From Certhia americana (lineage: Eukaryota > Chordata > Aves > Passeriformes > Certhiidae): a stretch of DNA of 64,000 nucleotides. The notes below the pieces were generated by a model. The model did no database searches and was not told the DNA's origin. It saw nothing but the letters and a program-made list of their open reading frames with translations. How positions within the stretch are numbered: the first letter of the stretch is position 1; each line of letters opens with the position of its first letter. The position numbers were made by a program, and so were the translations under genes. Location of the stretch: NCBI GenBank assembly GCA_018697195.1, contig CM031858.1, forward strand, positions 129,050,593 to 129,114,592. The letters run 5' to 3'. Positions 50,453-63,029 of this stretch are shown one piece after another.

Positions 50453-53400
50453 TTCCTTTTCACCTTGTGCATACTATTTTCATAAGTGCATGATGCTGGA
50501 ATTTCTCATTACTTCAACACAAGAAAATAGTTGAACATATAAACAAATTTTTAGCAAACTCTAAAAGTCTAAACTATTGATTAGTCTGGAATAAAGCTGC
50601 ACTTTGTTTTATACCAAAGAAAAAGTCTATGTTTGTGTGTCACAGAGAGTTGTTTTCACTCTTGACAGCTGTAATCCCTGAAAAGTATTTCTCTACAGTG
50701 GTGTTACCTCTGCTCTGCCTATCTGGCACACATTCACCTTGAGAGAGAGGAGTTTTAGAAACAACATCAAAGGCATTCATCTAGAGGGAAAAGACATGAC
50801 TTAAGGACAGTTGTTTTATTCTTGCATGCGGGGAAAATAAAGGTGAGTGGAACTTGCAGGGCAGTATGTCAGAATTTCAATGTTAACTGAAAGAGAGATA
50901 GGGCAAGCTGTTTTATCAACATAGCTGGCCATCAGCCTTGTTCTGGTTTCTAGCCCCTCTGCATTATCAGGTCACCTTATACCCCTCATGCACACTCAAA
51001 AAATGCAGAGGATTAGGTACCAGGAAAGCTGAGAAGGTTGATAAATGAAAAGAAAGAGCAGGGAATGAGGAACAGCTCTTTTGTACAGAAATATAGATGC
51101 TGATGTTGTGAAATAGCTCACAGTTGAGTTCCTTCTGGCATCAGTCGCTGGCATCATTTTGGAAGATACTCTAAGATTTTGTAGAAGATTTTCTAATGGA
51201 AAGTTCTTTCCTAATTCTGTTTTCCCCATGTAAGGTTAAAACACATGTTCCCTTTTACATATGTAGAGGTTGGATCTTCATTTAAAAAACCCTCTTAAAC
51301 TCTTAAGATAAACAGCATCCTGAGGCAACAAGCTGCACAAGGTCAGCACATATATTGCATAAATAATTTCTTTATGGTTTAGATTAAATGCTTTTTCTCT
51401 ACAACATTTTTAGCTCTCTTCTCATTTTTGTTGCAATGGTACTTTGATTTACTTTTTACTTTTCAATTCACTTGTCAGAACATTTTATTTGTCTTTTTTA
51501 ATTTGTTCATTTTCTGTATGTAGCTCATAACCTTTTTTGTATGTCTCCATGGACCTGAGTGTTTGCTCAATGCTGTTCAAGTCTTGCAAGTTACTGATGT
51601 TTCTACCACTCACAGAAGCAGCAGACCTGGTGTTTACAGAAGACTCTTCATCCTCTTAGAGATATTCACTGACTTCTGGATTCTTTCTATCACATCTTCC
51701 ACTTAGAATGGCATAAGTTCAAAATCAGATTTAATATGAGTGAAAGCCATCATAACTGCAAAGAAAAAAACCCTAGTTTGTGGCATTCTATATGCATATT
51801 CTCTTCATTTTTTTCTACTATAACTGTACTAAACCAGAAAGTTTTCCTTGAACTATTCATTTAAACCTTTTTTTCCCCTCTGAGTCACCACAGTTAATTT
51901 CAAAACCAGCATTGTGAATGAGGTAGATGGTTTCTTCCCATCAGCATCACTTGATGAGAATTCTGTTTCCCTACAGTAAAACTGAGATACCTGGAAATAC
52001 CATCCAAGTATTTCAACAGCACATAAACCAAAAGTACAGGGCCATTAGAAAATGAGAAATGCAGCAGACTTTCATCAGCATATTTATATACCATTTCATA
52101 TAGAGATGTCTCCAAGAAAGTTTGGATTCACTGCTGAAGTGACTGGTTGATGTTCAGAAAATCTGCCATCATATCTCAGTGCTCCCACTTGGCTTTCAAG
52201 CTGGGACCCAGAGTGTGTGTGTGCCCTGCCCTGCTCAAGGGAGGAAGGGGCTGGCAGGGTAAATTGCCATTCCATCCTCTCCACCTCCTGAAGCATATCA
52301 GTAATCTAAGTCAAAGACAAGGAGTGTTGAAGATAGAGAAAGTGGAAGCACCTCTGCCTGTGACAATTTGTGAGCAGCATGCTGGCATGCACAAGGTACC
52401 CAGTCACCGACTGTGCTCTGCGTGCCTGCATGCACACCAGCCTGGGTCAAGAATCTGCAAGGCACTTTTCATCTGGCTCCCACCCCAGTTTAAAGAAACC
52501 TGCTTCCCTGACTGTGAAAGCTGTATTTCTAGACCTGGGTAAAATGATCAGAATCCATACCTTGAAGATTTTCTTGGACCTCTGCAGCTAGGTTGTACCA
52601 TGAAGATACACTCTGTGGAAAGCCCTTCTGAGGCTGGAGATCAGCCTCAGATAACTGCACAGACCTCTAGAAGAGTGCTGAGCCAGGTAAAACCAGTTCA
52701 CTCTGCAGGTTTGTGCACTTCACTTTTTTCAGTTTCCTTGACTCATTGTTTGCTTAATTAGGAGCACTGCCCTCTGTCTTCAAAGCACACATTAAAATAG
52801 CAGCTCATGCTCCATGTACCTGTTTGGAGACCTAAAACCCTGGATGTTGCAAATGGGTCTGATGTCACGGACTGATGCCACAATCACCATGACCAGCCAC
52901 ACAGTTATGGGACAAAATCAGAGCAGAAATGTCTGAGGACCCACAGTGACAAACCACCAACACTACAGGGGCTTTTTTCACAACCCTGCCCCTTCTGCGT
53001 CAGCTTTCCACAAATGCTGCCAGGTCTGATCTCAGGGAAATAACTCTCTCGTAGTTGTGGTGGGAGGTAACTGTGGCTACTGTATTATATCTTCTCTGGG
53101 AACAAATAGGCTGAATGTTGTTGGTGCCTGATAGCAAATATCCTGACTGGTTTCTTACTGACAGACCAGCTGGCAACAGGAAGATGGCGAAGCCTGCTCA
53201 GGGCTCTTTAATTCACAGAACCCTGGTAACCAGGCAAGACACGAAAGTGTAAATTTTATATGTAGCCTGTTTTCTGCTCATTGATTAAGTTTTCAAGCTT
53301 AATCTCTTAATTAAAAAAAAAAAATCAAAAAAATCCTGACAAGAACTCACTACAAAAGCACGTAATTCTATTCTCATGTACAAAATCTAATGATAATGCA

Positions 53401-54689
53401 GTTCAGAAACCTATAGTATAGTGGGCAAAGAAACAAGCAGCAAACAAGAAAAGTATAAACTAAATGAGCCAATACATGGAAAGAGTTATGGGCTGAATGC
53501 CCATCTATGGAAATCTAATCAGCATGGACTGAATACGACTCTGCCACCCAAACAGAGCATTATAGGATGCCAGCTGCATCTGCTTCCCCTCCTAGTTATT
53601 CCTATTTTTGTGCATAAACCAAGCTCTTAGGGAGTAACTTGTAATAGCGTACCCAAATAAGCAATACTGTGAGAGGTGTTGTAAACCTTTAAATTGCCAT
53701 TAGCTAATCAAAATCATTGTTCAGTGACCATTATATTTTATTAAATGACCACTGAATCAGAATGTTCTTACTGATTTTCAGTTACAATGTAGAATAATTT
53801 CCATGGCTCAATAGCACCCATTAGCAGCACTGGGACCACAGAAATCTCCATTACCAGGAGGAAATTCAGTGCTTAAGAAGCCAAGTTAATTTTTTCTTGT
53901 AGATGATTATTTCTAGCCAGGCATATTTCAGAAAATGTTTCCTAGAAGTAACTAATGTAGTCACAGACAAGGGTGTGACCCTCCCTTTTCTACTGTCAAA
54001 AAGTCCCAGCTCTTCTCTTTGAGACAGGGCAAGGGGAGCAGCACAAAACATGCACACAGAAGGGTAGAACTTCTTCCTCTGTGAAAGGATAATGCCAGAG
54101 GCATGGAGGATTACAACACCCCCCACCCTGAAGTGGATGCTTCCCTGGCAGAGGAGCACCTCAAGAAATAAAATACTTTTAGAGAGGTTGAGCCATGACA
54201 TATTAAATCTACCATGTAATGTGAAAATGCCTTTCAACTTCTATAATTAAAAAGTAACAGTAACAAACATTTGTGAGGTCTCCCTGCAGGGATAGAGGAG
54301 AGGTATTTCATGATTTATATAACTATGTGTAGCATCTTTACAGAAGAGTAAAACACATTTTACGTGTATGTGTGCTCCTGCAGAGAAATCTCTTTTCACT
54401 TAGTGTACTGCTGAAGGTAAAACAATGAATAGCCAGGTAGCAACGAGTTAATTCTCCCAAAGGAAAAAGAAGCACGTAGTTAAATACTACATCACAAATT
54501 ACCATTTTTATGTCACCACCTCACCATGACTTTAGCACTAACCTATCTCTATCTTCATACTCTCATTAGGATATAATGCATATTCATGGTCCTGATTATA
54601 TAGCCACTTTCTTGACTTGTTTTAATTGTGCATAAAGACATTGTGACAGGAGACCTGACCTTTTCAAGATCATTTTCTCTCCATTACTT
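50453..54689. other. Non-coding DNA with a GC-richer patch at 52140-53000
   Basis: AT-rich at both ends. The interval 52140-53000 has higher GC and a 131-codon plus frame (52147-52542) overlapped by a second plus frame (52370-52591) and one minus frame, none with a recognised domain. A perfect 10-bp stem-loop lies at 52627-52651. Confidence 0.5.
52627..52651. repeat. Perfect 10-bp inverted repeat with 5-base loop
   Basis: TCTGAGGCTG (52627-52636) and CAGCCTCAGA (52642-52651) pair perfectly around GAGAT. It is too short to be a microRNA precursor by itself. Confidence 0.92.
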
Positions 54690-54860
54690 TTCACAAAGCT
54701 ATTAACTTGTCGCCTTCCATAAGATTGCAATAATTTATTTCCCATTAATAAAAAATTCCTGGTGCCATGCAAATTAAAATTTATTCAGCAAATAGAATTC
54801 TTAGGATTATTTTCTAATGGCTTTATATACTTCCAGTTTAGGAAGAAAAATAATATTAAT
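54690..54860. promoter_or_regulatory. Candidate conserved non-coding element
   Basis: An AT-rich but information-rich stretch containing TAATTT/ATTAAT homeodomain-type cores, an octamer-like ATGCAAATTA (near 54767-54776) that matches the POU-factor site ATGCAAAT, and no simple repeats. This texture is typical of vertebrate developmental enhancers in gene deserts. Conservation cannot be judged from one sequence, so this is inference. Confidence 0.3.
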
Positions 54861-57800
54861 GGATACAGGCTGAGTGGATAATTGCATACATTGGAGAAAA
54901 ATGAATATACAACTGGTACTCTGGCTTACTGCGCACCAATTACCCAGAAGAGTTCCTTAACTCCCTTTTTCAATAAATATATTAAATAATTTATTTGGGA
55001 TATCATTATAATCTTGAAATTATTCCCATTATATAAAGGGCTTGGCAACCTGATGCACAAACAACAAATGCTGGTGTTAGAAAATCCATATTAAGTAAAA
55101 GTGAAATGAAACTAAGGGGAGGAGTAACTTTGTCAAAGTTGCAACAGAACTGCAATAGAATTAGAGAAGGATTTTATGGTGAAGTGGTAGACAGAGCTTG
55201 TATTTCTCAACAGTTTTCCAGTAGGAATGAGTCACGCTGAAATTGCGTAACGTTAATGACACAAAGGTTTAGGTTTTCTGAGAACTTTTCAGTCTTGTGC
55301 ACTTGATAAAAATCTCAATATAATAGGAAAACCAGAGCATCATAATTCAGCATTATTTATTTCCTTTTTATTACAGCTGAAAGTATGATACGGTACGATA
55401 TGCCCATAAACTTATTTACATAAGTTCCTGCTGGGGAAAATAGCTCACGTACATTTTAAGCTAGGTACTAGTGATATACAGTAACTACTGAACAAACAGG
55501 TATTTCAGTGTTTAGAAGCTGGTACAAAAACTGCAAACCACGTAACAGCAGCCAGTTCAAGTCCCTGACCATCTACACAATGATAAAACTCAGTGACATC
55601 TTGTTGGAACATTTCAAGGCATTAGACTTTCTACTACACAGTCACAGTGAAGTGACTGAGCTGTAAAAGGAACCCTTGGTTACCTGGTCCCTCTGCCACA
55701 CAACTCAAAGTAGCTCCCACTCCAAGTGCAACTGCAAACATTTGCTTAGAAATCTTTAAAAAACTGCTGTATGCACTATGCATTGAATAGTTTGGCTAAG
55801 TGTAAGGCAGCAAGGTGTTCAATTCATTAGCAGGTTGGATTCTAATAGGGAAATACTGAGAGCTTCATGGAAACACATGCAAGGAGAAAGAAGGAATGGT
55901 TGGGGAGGAAATTAGGCTGGAGTACAAACCACTGTAAGTAGGAGCCCCCGAAGAAAGAGCTCTAAATGCCCTTCTAAATGCTCTTCTGCCTGCAAGTTCA
56001 CGGTAAGGATTAAGTGATTAAACTATGCAATGTTCTGAGTCCTTCAAATATGCAAAACTATTTGCCATGTGGACCCCACCTTAAGTGCTGCTTTAAAAGA
56101 ATCAAATTGCAAATCATTACAAAAATCCCATTTAATTTTGTAGTTTATCTCAATGCAAGGAAAAAAGTCAGAAAATTTGCTGGGATTTTTTTCATTTGGC
56201 TTATACTTGTTCAAATCACGCATTCTCTTTTCCTATCTTAACGTAAGGAAATGAGTTTGCTATCCCAAACCATGGTTTATCCCTGAGCATAGGTGTTCTG
56301 ACACACTTTAAATTCACAGTCAGAATTAATTTAGACATTTTATACTCCTGCAAATCTCCTAAGGAAGTGTTCATAGTATAACATGAATGGCAAACATTCA
56401 GTAATAGAAAAAGCATTCAAATCTCTTGCAGCTTTATCAAATATGTTCCTTTCCTCACACAAATTACTTTCACAAGTCCACAGTGGTCATTACTGATCCC
56501 TGAATACTTACCAACAGTAATCACAGTGATGTGCATAAGCACTAAAGAAAATTAATTAGAGCTTGTCTTTCATAGGATTGATGCCTCTTTCCTATCAGTA
56601 GGGTATCAGTATTTTTAACTTTAGAAGGTGAAAGAGAATGGTTTAAATGTGCGAACTAGTGAAAGTTGAATAATAGGACAAAGTAATTTCTACTGGAAAA
56701 GTTATTGTAACCTTTTCTGTTAATAGGTCTTTGCTAATAAGGACCAGATTTGTACAGATGCTGAAGGTGTCTAGAAAGATTTGGCATTTCCTTGTGCAAT
56801 TGCCTGTATGTAGCTGCAAGACCTATCATGAAACAGTTACATTAGGGATTTCAGTGGAAGTTGGAGTAATTTAATTGGCAATTTAGGCTGTGTTTGTACT
56901 TGAAAAATTACAGATTTAGGACTCTGGGAGAAAGTGTTGGCCACAAATGATGTTTTCCTTCATGAAAAAAGATGAGTGAGTATGAACATTTTTGTTTGCT
57001 TTAACAAAACACTGTAAGGGATTCTCAAAAAGCCTTAAATCAAATATTGAAATATTTATTTTAGTGAAAAAAACCCAAACCAACAAAAAACTCCAAATCA
57101 AAACCTCAGTCTGTTTACACAGAGGATTTTTTCCATTTCGCTTTTGTAGGGAAAAAAAGCAATTTTTTCAAAAACATTTGTTAGATGGCTTTAGATCATC
57201 CACCACTGCCCACTGACCCATACTGTCCTCTGCTAACATGTAAAGCAGCAAAACACACTGGACCATGTTTGTATTTGGGGCAACTTTGTAGAGGTGTTGA
57301 AATAAACAGAGATACACTGTGGGATTAACTGGGTCTGGTTTGCCTGCCACAAACCCAACAGCTTAATTTTCCAGCACTCAACAGTATTCTACATTCATTA
57401 TAAGAATATAGCTCTTACTAAATCACTGCATCACTTTTGTTTCCCCACACTGATGCTCACTTAACATTAAACTGAGCTCCACAGCATTGCAAAGGGCTTC
57501 ATCTCTTGGCCTAATTCAATGGTTTAAGCAAATATGACAAGTATCTATTTCACAAGGCGATGTGATGTAAAGGTGGGGCTTTGCTCCCCTTTACTTTGCA
57601 GATGGGTATATTCTTCACGCCTCCCACACATCTCCATCCAAATGCACAATATGGATGTTTTATCTTTCACAACAGGAGCCTTCTGTTCACAGATATGTCA
57701 ACATTCCTGAGAATATTTCTGGATTTTTGCAGGATGGGACCTTACCTGAATACCAGATAGTTTGTCCTGTGACAGTGATCCAATACAGAGAGGAAACTTA

Positions 57801-58439
57801 GCTCTTCCCAAAGATCTAATATTCTATATGGTTATCAAATCTAAGAAATTAGGAGTCATTGCTGCTTATTAACATGAGTATGAGTTTCAGCTTTTACTTT
57901 GACTGAGCCAAGATTTATTCCAGTCTTGATTTTTCAGCAAATAATTTATATGTGTATTTTACATCTAGCTATGTAGCAAGATATGGCATCTTACATACAG
58001 AGCTGAAGTTATTTTCTCATTTGGTATGAAACAGAAGTTTATATCTGTAAATGATAATGTGCCACATTTTTTAAGTTGCCTCTGAAATTTATGGCACAAC
58101 TAGGAGGCTACACATAGCTGTAGAGCTGATGCAGACAGCATCATTTTTTTAAATGTTCTGATGCACCATATCAAAGATTTGTCATTAAAAGCAAGCATAC
58201 TATCAAGTGAGAAAGTAGACCTACATTGCAATTATTTTCCTATTAACTGCTGCCCATTGCTCCTGACAGGTATAAATTAGATCTCGCCAGGTTGCCTACA
58301 GATTAATGAGTTTCAAAACTGGCATTTAATTGTTTGGGAGTAAGAGGCAGAAAAGGAAGGTATCTGCAAAAAAAATCTTTATCCACCTGTGATTAGAAGA
58401 TATTCTCCTTTCTTTCTGCTTTTCCTTTTTCCCCTGGCA
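54861..58439. other. AT-rich non-coding DNA
   Basis: Unique AT-rich sequence with frames under 76 codons on both strands. No gene, RNA or mobile element was recognised. Confidence 0.55.
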
Positions 58440-58650
58440 TCGCTTGGGTGATAACTGACACTTCTATCAGAGGATTCCTTTCGACGCAGCAGAAACTTGC
58501 AGCTGAGGCAAGGCCAGAATTAATAATCTGCGTGAGCAAACACACAGCTGCTGTTTGTGGAGAGAGATTCTATTAACGAACAGTGAATTCTCATAATTAG
58601 CTGAGCGGTTTCTGCAGCTGCCTGCCTGACCCCAGACTACACAAATTGTG
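58440..58650. promoter_or_regulatory. Candidate enhancer-like non-coding element
   Basis: A compact block with clustered factor-type motifs and no simple repeat: CTGATAAC-like and ATTAATAATC cores, an E-box CAGCTG at several places (including ACAGCTGCTG and GCAGCTGCC), TTAACGAACA and CATAATTAGCTGAG. It retains CpGs (TTTCGACGCAG, GAGCGGTTT), unlike the surrounding DNA. Function and conservation are inference; no gene is nearby in the window to assign as target. Confidence 0.35.
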
Positions 58651-58718
58651 GGTGGTGTTCAGCCTCTAAATCAATCTTACCTAATTACTATAAGCATGTT
58701 CCTCCAGTCCTAATGACT

Positions 58719-58741
58719 GGGGGTGGGGTGGGGTGGGGTGG
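58719..58741 (+). other. G-quadruplex motif with four tetrads
   Basis: The plus strand reads G5-T-G4-T-G4-T-G4-T-GG: four runs of at least four guanines with one-base T loops, followed three bases later by another GGGG (58746-58749). This is the strictest form of the G4 consensus, expected to fold very stably as a parallel quadruplex. It is also a short (GGGGT)n microsatellite. Confidence 0.95.
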
Positions 58742-59037
58742 ATATGGGGAGGAATAGACATTTCCTTACCCATTCAAATGTTCCTCTTATTAGATTCTCC
58801 TTTGTGCCTAAATTCGTATTTTTTCTATTAGCATTTCTAAGGGTATACAGGTGTGGTTACAAATCAGAAGCACAGAAGTATAATTCATGTCCTACAACCA
58901 TGTGCCAGTGTGTGTCTGCTTTGCAAACAGTAGCAAAATGTGTGCTTGTTGGAAGCATCTGCCTTGCTTCAATTCACAAAACATAATTTAAAACACACAT
59001 GTCTGTCTGGATTCAAAGCCTTTTCTCTGCCCTACTT

Positions 59038-59058
59038 CCCCTCCCCCCCCTCCCCCCC
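59038..59058 (-). other. C-run tract, minus-strand G-quadruplex candidate
   Basis: The plus strand reads C4-T-C8-T-C7, so the minus strand has G7-A-G8-A-G4. The long runs can each supply more than one guanine column, giving a G4 candidate on the minus strand and an i-motif candidate on the plus strand. Confidence 0.85.
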
Positions 59059-59139
59059 AAATTAATGTGACAAAAAATGGAAAATCATGAATGGTTGTGC
59101 CTTCGTCTGGTCTGAAGCACAGTTACTACTGTCTTGTCA

Positions 59140-59410
59140 CGTGGCGCCCAAGAAGACAAGCGCATTTGTCACTCGGGAAAAACAGGGATGACTTTCCCTG
59201 ACAGCCCTCGGCTCAGCGAGGGTGGAGCACGAAGGCAAAGGGCTCACCTGCACGGCGGTGGGCAAACCTGAGGCACCTCCACCTGTGGCAGTGCATCAGC
59301 AGCGCAGCTGCGGCCGTGAGCGCCCGGCACGGCGCGGGAGGAGAGGCTGGAGCTCACCCAGCATCCAGGCGGCTGTCACTCCTCGGCAGCTTTTATTTCT
59401 GGCGGGGGAA
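59140..59410 (-). promoter_or_regulatory. CpG island, candidate promoter or first exon
   Basis: GC-rich block with dense CpG (for example GTGGCGCCCAAG, CACGGCGGTGGG, GGCCGTGAGCGCCCGGCACG and GGCGCGGGAG) in AT-rich surroundings. On the minus strand there is a strong splice donor, CAG|GTGAGC, with the exon side ending at 59248; a first exon reading leftward out of the island is therefore possible. A plus-strand 70-codon frame (59222-59434) is open but low-complexity and Arg-rich, as expected from composition. Strand assignment rests only on the donor. Confidence 0.5.
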
Positions 59411-59739
59411 ACGTTAGTTAGCATTCCCAACTAAATTAGATATGTATGTTATGACCAATTCTCTCTAAAAGATCAATCTCCAGAACAAAATCCCTTACCC
59501 ATCCCCGTTCTTTGTCTTATTATGTACCCTCATAAGCAAAGGCTCCCTTTGTCACTTCGTCTGACATCTCTGGGCTTGCAACAGCTCCTCCCTGATGGTA
59601 AAATACACTGCTGATAACTGCAGCTCTTTGCTTCTTAGGAGTCCCAGGTCTTCAGCTTCTCTTTTGATGTCCTTTTAAGGATTTGACTTGTTATCTGTTT
59701 CTTCCATCAGAATTGGCAGCACCCAGAAGATGCGAATTG

Positions 59740-59960
59740 TGGGCTCCTTTTTATTTTAGCTCAAAACTTGATCCATGGCAAGTCATTAAGGGCCCGAGAA
59801 TGAGCTAGCTGAGTCTCATTCAGTGTTGGCCTAGGCACTAATTGTATATGGTTAACGTGAAATCAGACATTTGCCGTAATTTTGAGATTAATTAATTTAG
59901 GAATGAATGCACAGACAGCAACTTCGAGTGAAGCTTTAAGAATGACTGGAAACATTAACT
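59740..59960. promoter_or_regulatory. Candidate conserved non-coding element
   Basis: Repeat-free block with clustered homeodomain and palindromic cores (GAGCTAGCTGAGTC, CACTAATTGTA, GGTTAACGTG, ATTAATTAATTTAG) and some retained CpG (TTGCCGTAAT, ACTTCGAGTG). It lies 350 bp from the CpG island. The enhancer role is inference from texture only. Confidence 0.3.
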
Positions 59961-62900
59961 CTCAGGAGTTTCATATAGAGATCCAAATACTACAGAATTA
60001 CCAGCTTTCTTAGAAGAATTTTTAAGAAGGTATCTTCCAAGTTATTTTACACATATTTAAGATGATATCTTTGCTGTGATTATAAATCTCACAGGTTTGT
60101 TTGTTTGTTACCGACCAGATTTTCACCTGCTGGTCAGTGACAACCTTGCTGTCAAGGGCAAAACTCAAAACAACATTTTACCAATGCAGAATTCAGATTC
60201 ATGAAAACCAGCAGGGAGGGGCAAGAGGAAGGGACAGCTTGCAGGGCAACTAAATTGTATAGAGAAATAAGAAACATACATTTTTCACAGCGCAGCTACC
60301 TGTGGTCATTAAATATTAGCCAATCAACAAAATCTGAAATGGATTAATTATTCATATTGTTTATAAATTGCTTTATAGACTGTTTTTTCTTATAAACTAT
60401 TAGAAAATCTGAGAATATCCAGTAATTTCCATTTGAGATTTAGATTAAATTTTTCACTTTCACAATTATTTTTATTTCTTTATTGATTGATTCCTGTTGG
60501 AACTGGGAGCCCAAATTTCAAATATTTCAATGTTAAGATCCAGAACATTACTGGAAATTAATAAGTCTGAAGTAATTAGAAGCTGTGGTGTATAATTTCA
60601 TCTTCCTATGTTCATGTCATGTCTAGTAAAGTTTCTGAATGTATATACAAAGTGAAGTGGTAGGACCACAATAACATCAAATATATTTCACAGAAAGATG
60701 TGTATTTCTGAGAATATTTTCCAGGGAAGGAATGATTAAAATAATTTCCTGTGATACATAATGTAAAGAATTAAAATATGTTACACTGTCAACATGTCTT
60801 CTCCAGATTAAGGGAATGGACTGAATTTTATATGTAGAATCTTTCTTGGAATCAATGTGAAAAAAACACTTTTTGTCCAGTCAAACACAACACTTCAGGT
60901 TCTTCATATTCATAACAGGAAATTTCATGTCATGTAACTTAATTAGTTCTTTAGTGCCACTTTTACCAGGTAATTCTACACCAGAAATCCAAAATCAAAT
61001 ATCCCTGGGCCCTGAGTTAGCAGATTAACAACATAAAGACCAGTCTGTGTCCTGCACAGCAACAGCCCAGCTGGATTTGGCCCTTAGGTCATCTTACTTA
61101 CATACAACAAACCCCATTGACAATAACGCCCTTAGTCTTTCAAGCATAGCCTCATATACAAAATTTGGTTGTAATAGTTTATAGAGGTGTTAGGAGGTAG
61201 CTTCAGTAGGTAAACAATAAATGGAGACATGATGCCCGTTTGTTTGCTGCTGCATGTCAGCAACACACAATAGAAGTTATTTCTGTCTGTTTAACATATA
61301 GGCTTCTCATAATATTAACAATAAATCACTGCCTGAAATATGTTCTGAAGAGGCACATCTGTTGCAACCTATTCCATATGTAGAGTGCAGTCTCCACAAT
61401 AAATCTTTCAAAAAAGAACACGTCGATTCAAATAAGCAAACAAAAACCCAGGTTCTAACAGGGAAAATAACAATCTTTTTCTATTAAATTTGTGTAATAA
61501 ATATATTGCATTTCCTATGTCAGTCAAGAGAAAGTCACAATGTGTTTTGATCCTGTCTCATAGCAGAAAACTAAGAAGAAAATAGTCTTTCAGAACTTCC
61601 CCAACAATGTGTTTTCATAGGCAAGGTACTGGAGGGCACTCTCATGACAAAGCCCAGCCAGGAAATAAAGATTTGTGGCAGCAATAAACAACTTGCTCTG
61701 TATCTGAAGTCAATAGAAACATTGAATGTACAAAATAGAGTCGATATGGATACAAATTAAAGAAAAAGTGACAAAAAAAATCATCTGGTTATGTGGCATC
61801 AACTAAAGCACCTGAAAATTATTCATCTCTTCCTACCTTTGCCAACGTGGAAGCTCTTATGCTCCTCACATAGAGTCTGGTCCAGCATCCCCCTGAATCA
61901 TTTGCCTTATTTTCATCTACAGCCTACATGTTCATAGATATCCAAAGGTCTTGTTTTCTCTTAAGCTTTTGAAACTTTACTCTCTTCAGAGGGAAAACCA
62001 GACAACAACAAGACAAGTGCTGTCTCGCTTGTGAAGAGAGCTGTCCCCAGCTAAGGTCCAAAGGGAAGTGATAGCTGTGCACAAGCACAGAGTGACATGA
62101 CACATGCAGGAAAACACACTTCCACCCCCAGAAAAAACAATTCCAGCTCACCAAACAGATCAGCTCAATTTTTACAAAGCCAGGGATGCTGAATTCTTTG
62201 TCATGTTTTCTTTAAAGAATGGGACAGATTTTCCAACTTTTTCTTTCGTTGATCAAAGCTAGCCTAGGACCCAGCTGTGTAAAGAAGAGGTTATGCCAAA
62301 CTGTTGCAGATCAGCTGATGGCAGAAGCCCAGCAGAGATTCATGCCAAAGGGTTTTTTTGGCTTTCAAGCCTTCTTCACAATTCAGTGGTGGGGGATCTC
62401 TAATGATCTTGAGGAAAGTACCCAGAAGAGTGAAGAGGCAGATTTTACAGCAGGGTTGTGTGGGGAGACAGGAGTTTTCACACTGCCGAGGACAACCTGG
62501 AAGGGAGAAGGAAGAGCAAGGAAACAACAGATTACCAGCACTGTGTGGTTTAATACAAGGCAGCTGTAAATGAGCAAAATGATTAAATGAACTTTGTTAA
62601 TGGTCTGTTTGTCCATATTTCCACTTGTCTGTGGAAAACCATTTTGACCCATGCAACAATTTATTACCCTGGGAACAATACTAAATGGGCCTATAAAGAA
62701 ACATGGGTTCAGATCCACAACCCTCTACAGATTGGTCCATATCAAATTATCAGTGTCTTACTATATCCACTTAAATAGCTGTAAAGAGTTTAGTTTTTCA
62801 TCTATTGTGAGTAAAATATGCCTCCTCTACAAAAATCCAAAGCTATCAGTAGACCTTAAGAAAATCACCTGTGGAGACAGACCAGTGCTTGTCTCCTAAG

Positions 62901-63001
62901 AATGTGCAGTCTGAAAATCTGCGAAAACAAAAATAACAAAGCAGCATAATTTTTAGACAATAGAATAATAACGCACTGGCTATATGTTATGCTTTATGTT
63001 A
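59961..63001. other. AT-rich non-coding DNA
   Basis: Mostly unique AT-rich sequence. At 62219-62569 a 116-codon plus frame is overlapped by a 71-codon plus frame and by minus frames (62291-62527 and 62383-62718). No domain was recognised and the mutual overlap argues against coding. Confidence 0.5.
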
Positions 63002-63029
63002 TTCTGGTCTGCCTGTAGGCAGACCAGAA
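63002..63029. repeat. Perfect 12-bp inverted repeat with 4-base loop
   Basis: TTCTGGTCTGCC (63002-63013) and GGCAGACCAGAA (63018-63029) are exact complements around TGTA, making the strongest short hairpin I found in the window. A partial echo of one arm, GGCAGACAGGG, lies at about 63062-63072. It could be the tip of a larger decayed element or chance. Confidence 0.95.

Noticed and set aside
52147..52542. 131-codon plus-strand frame with several cysteines
   Set aside because: Cysteine spacing fits no zinc-binding or secreted family I know, and overlapping frames are open on both strands.
62219..62569. 116-codon plus-strand frame
   Set aside because: Overlapped by one further plus frame and two minus frames; no domain recognised.
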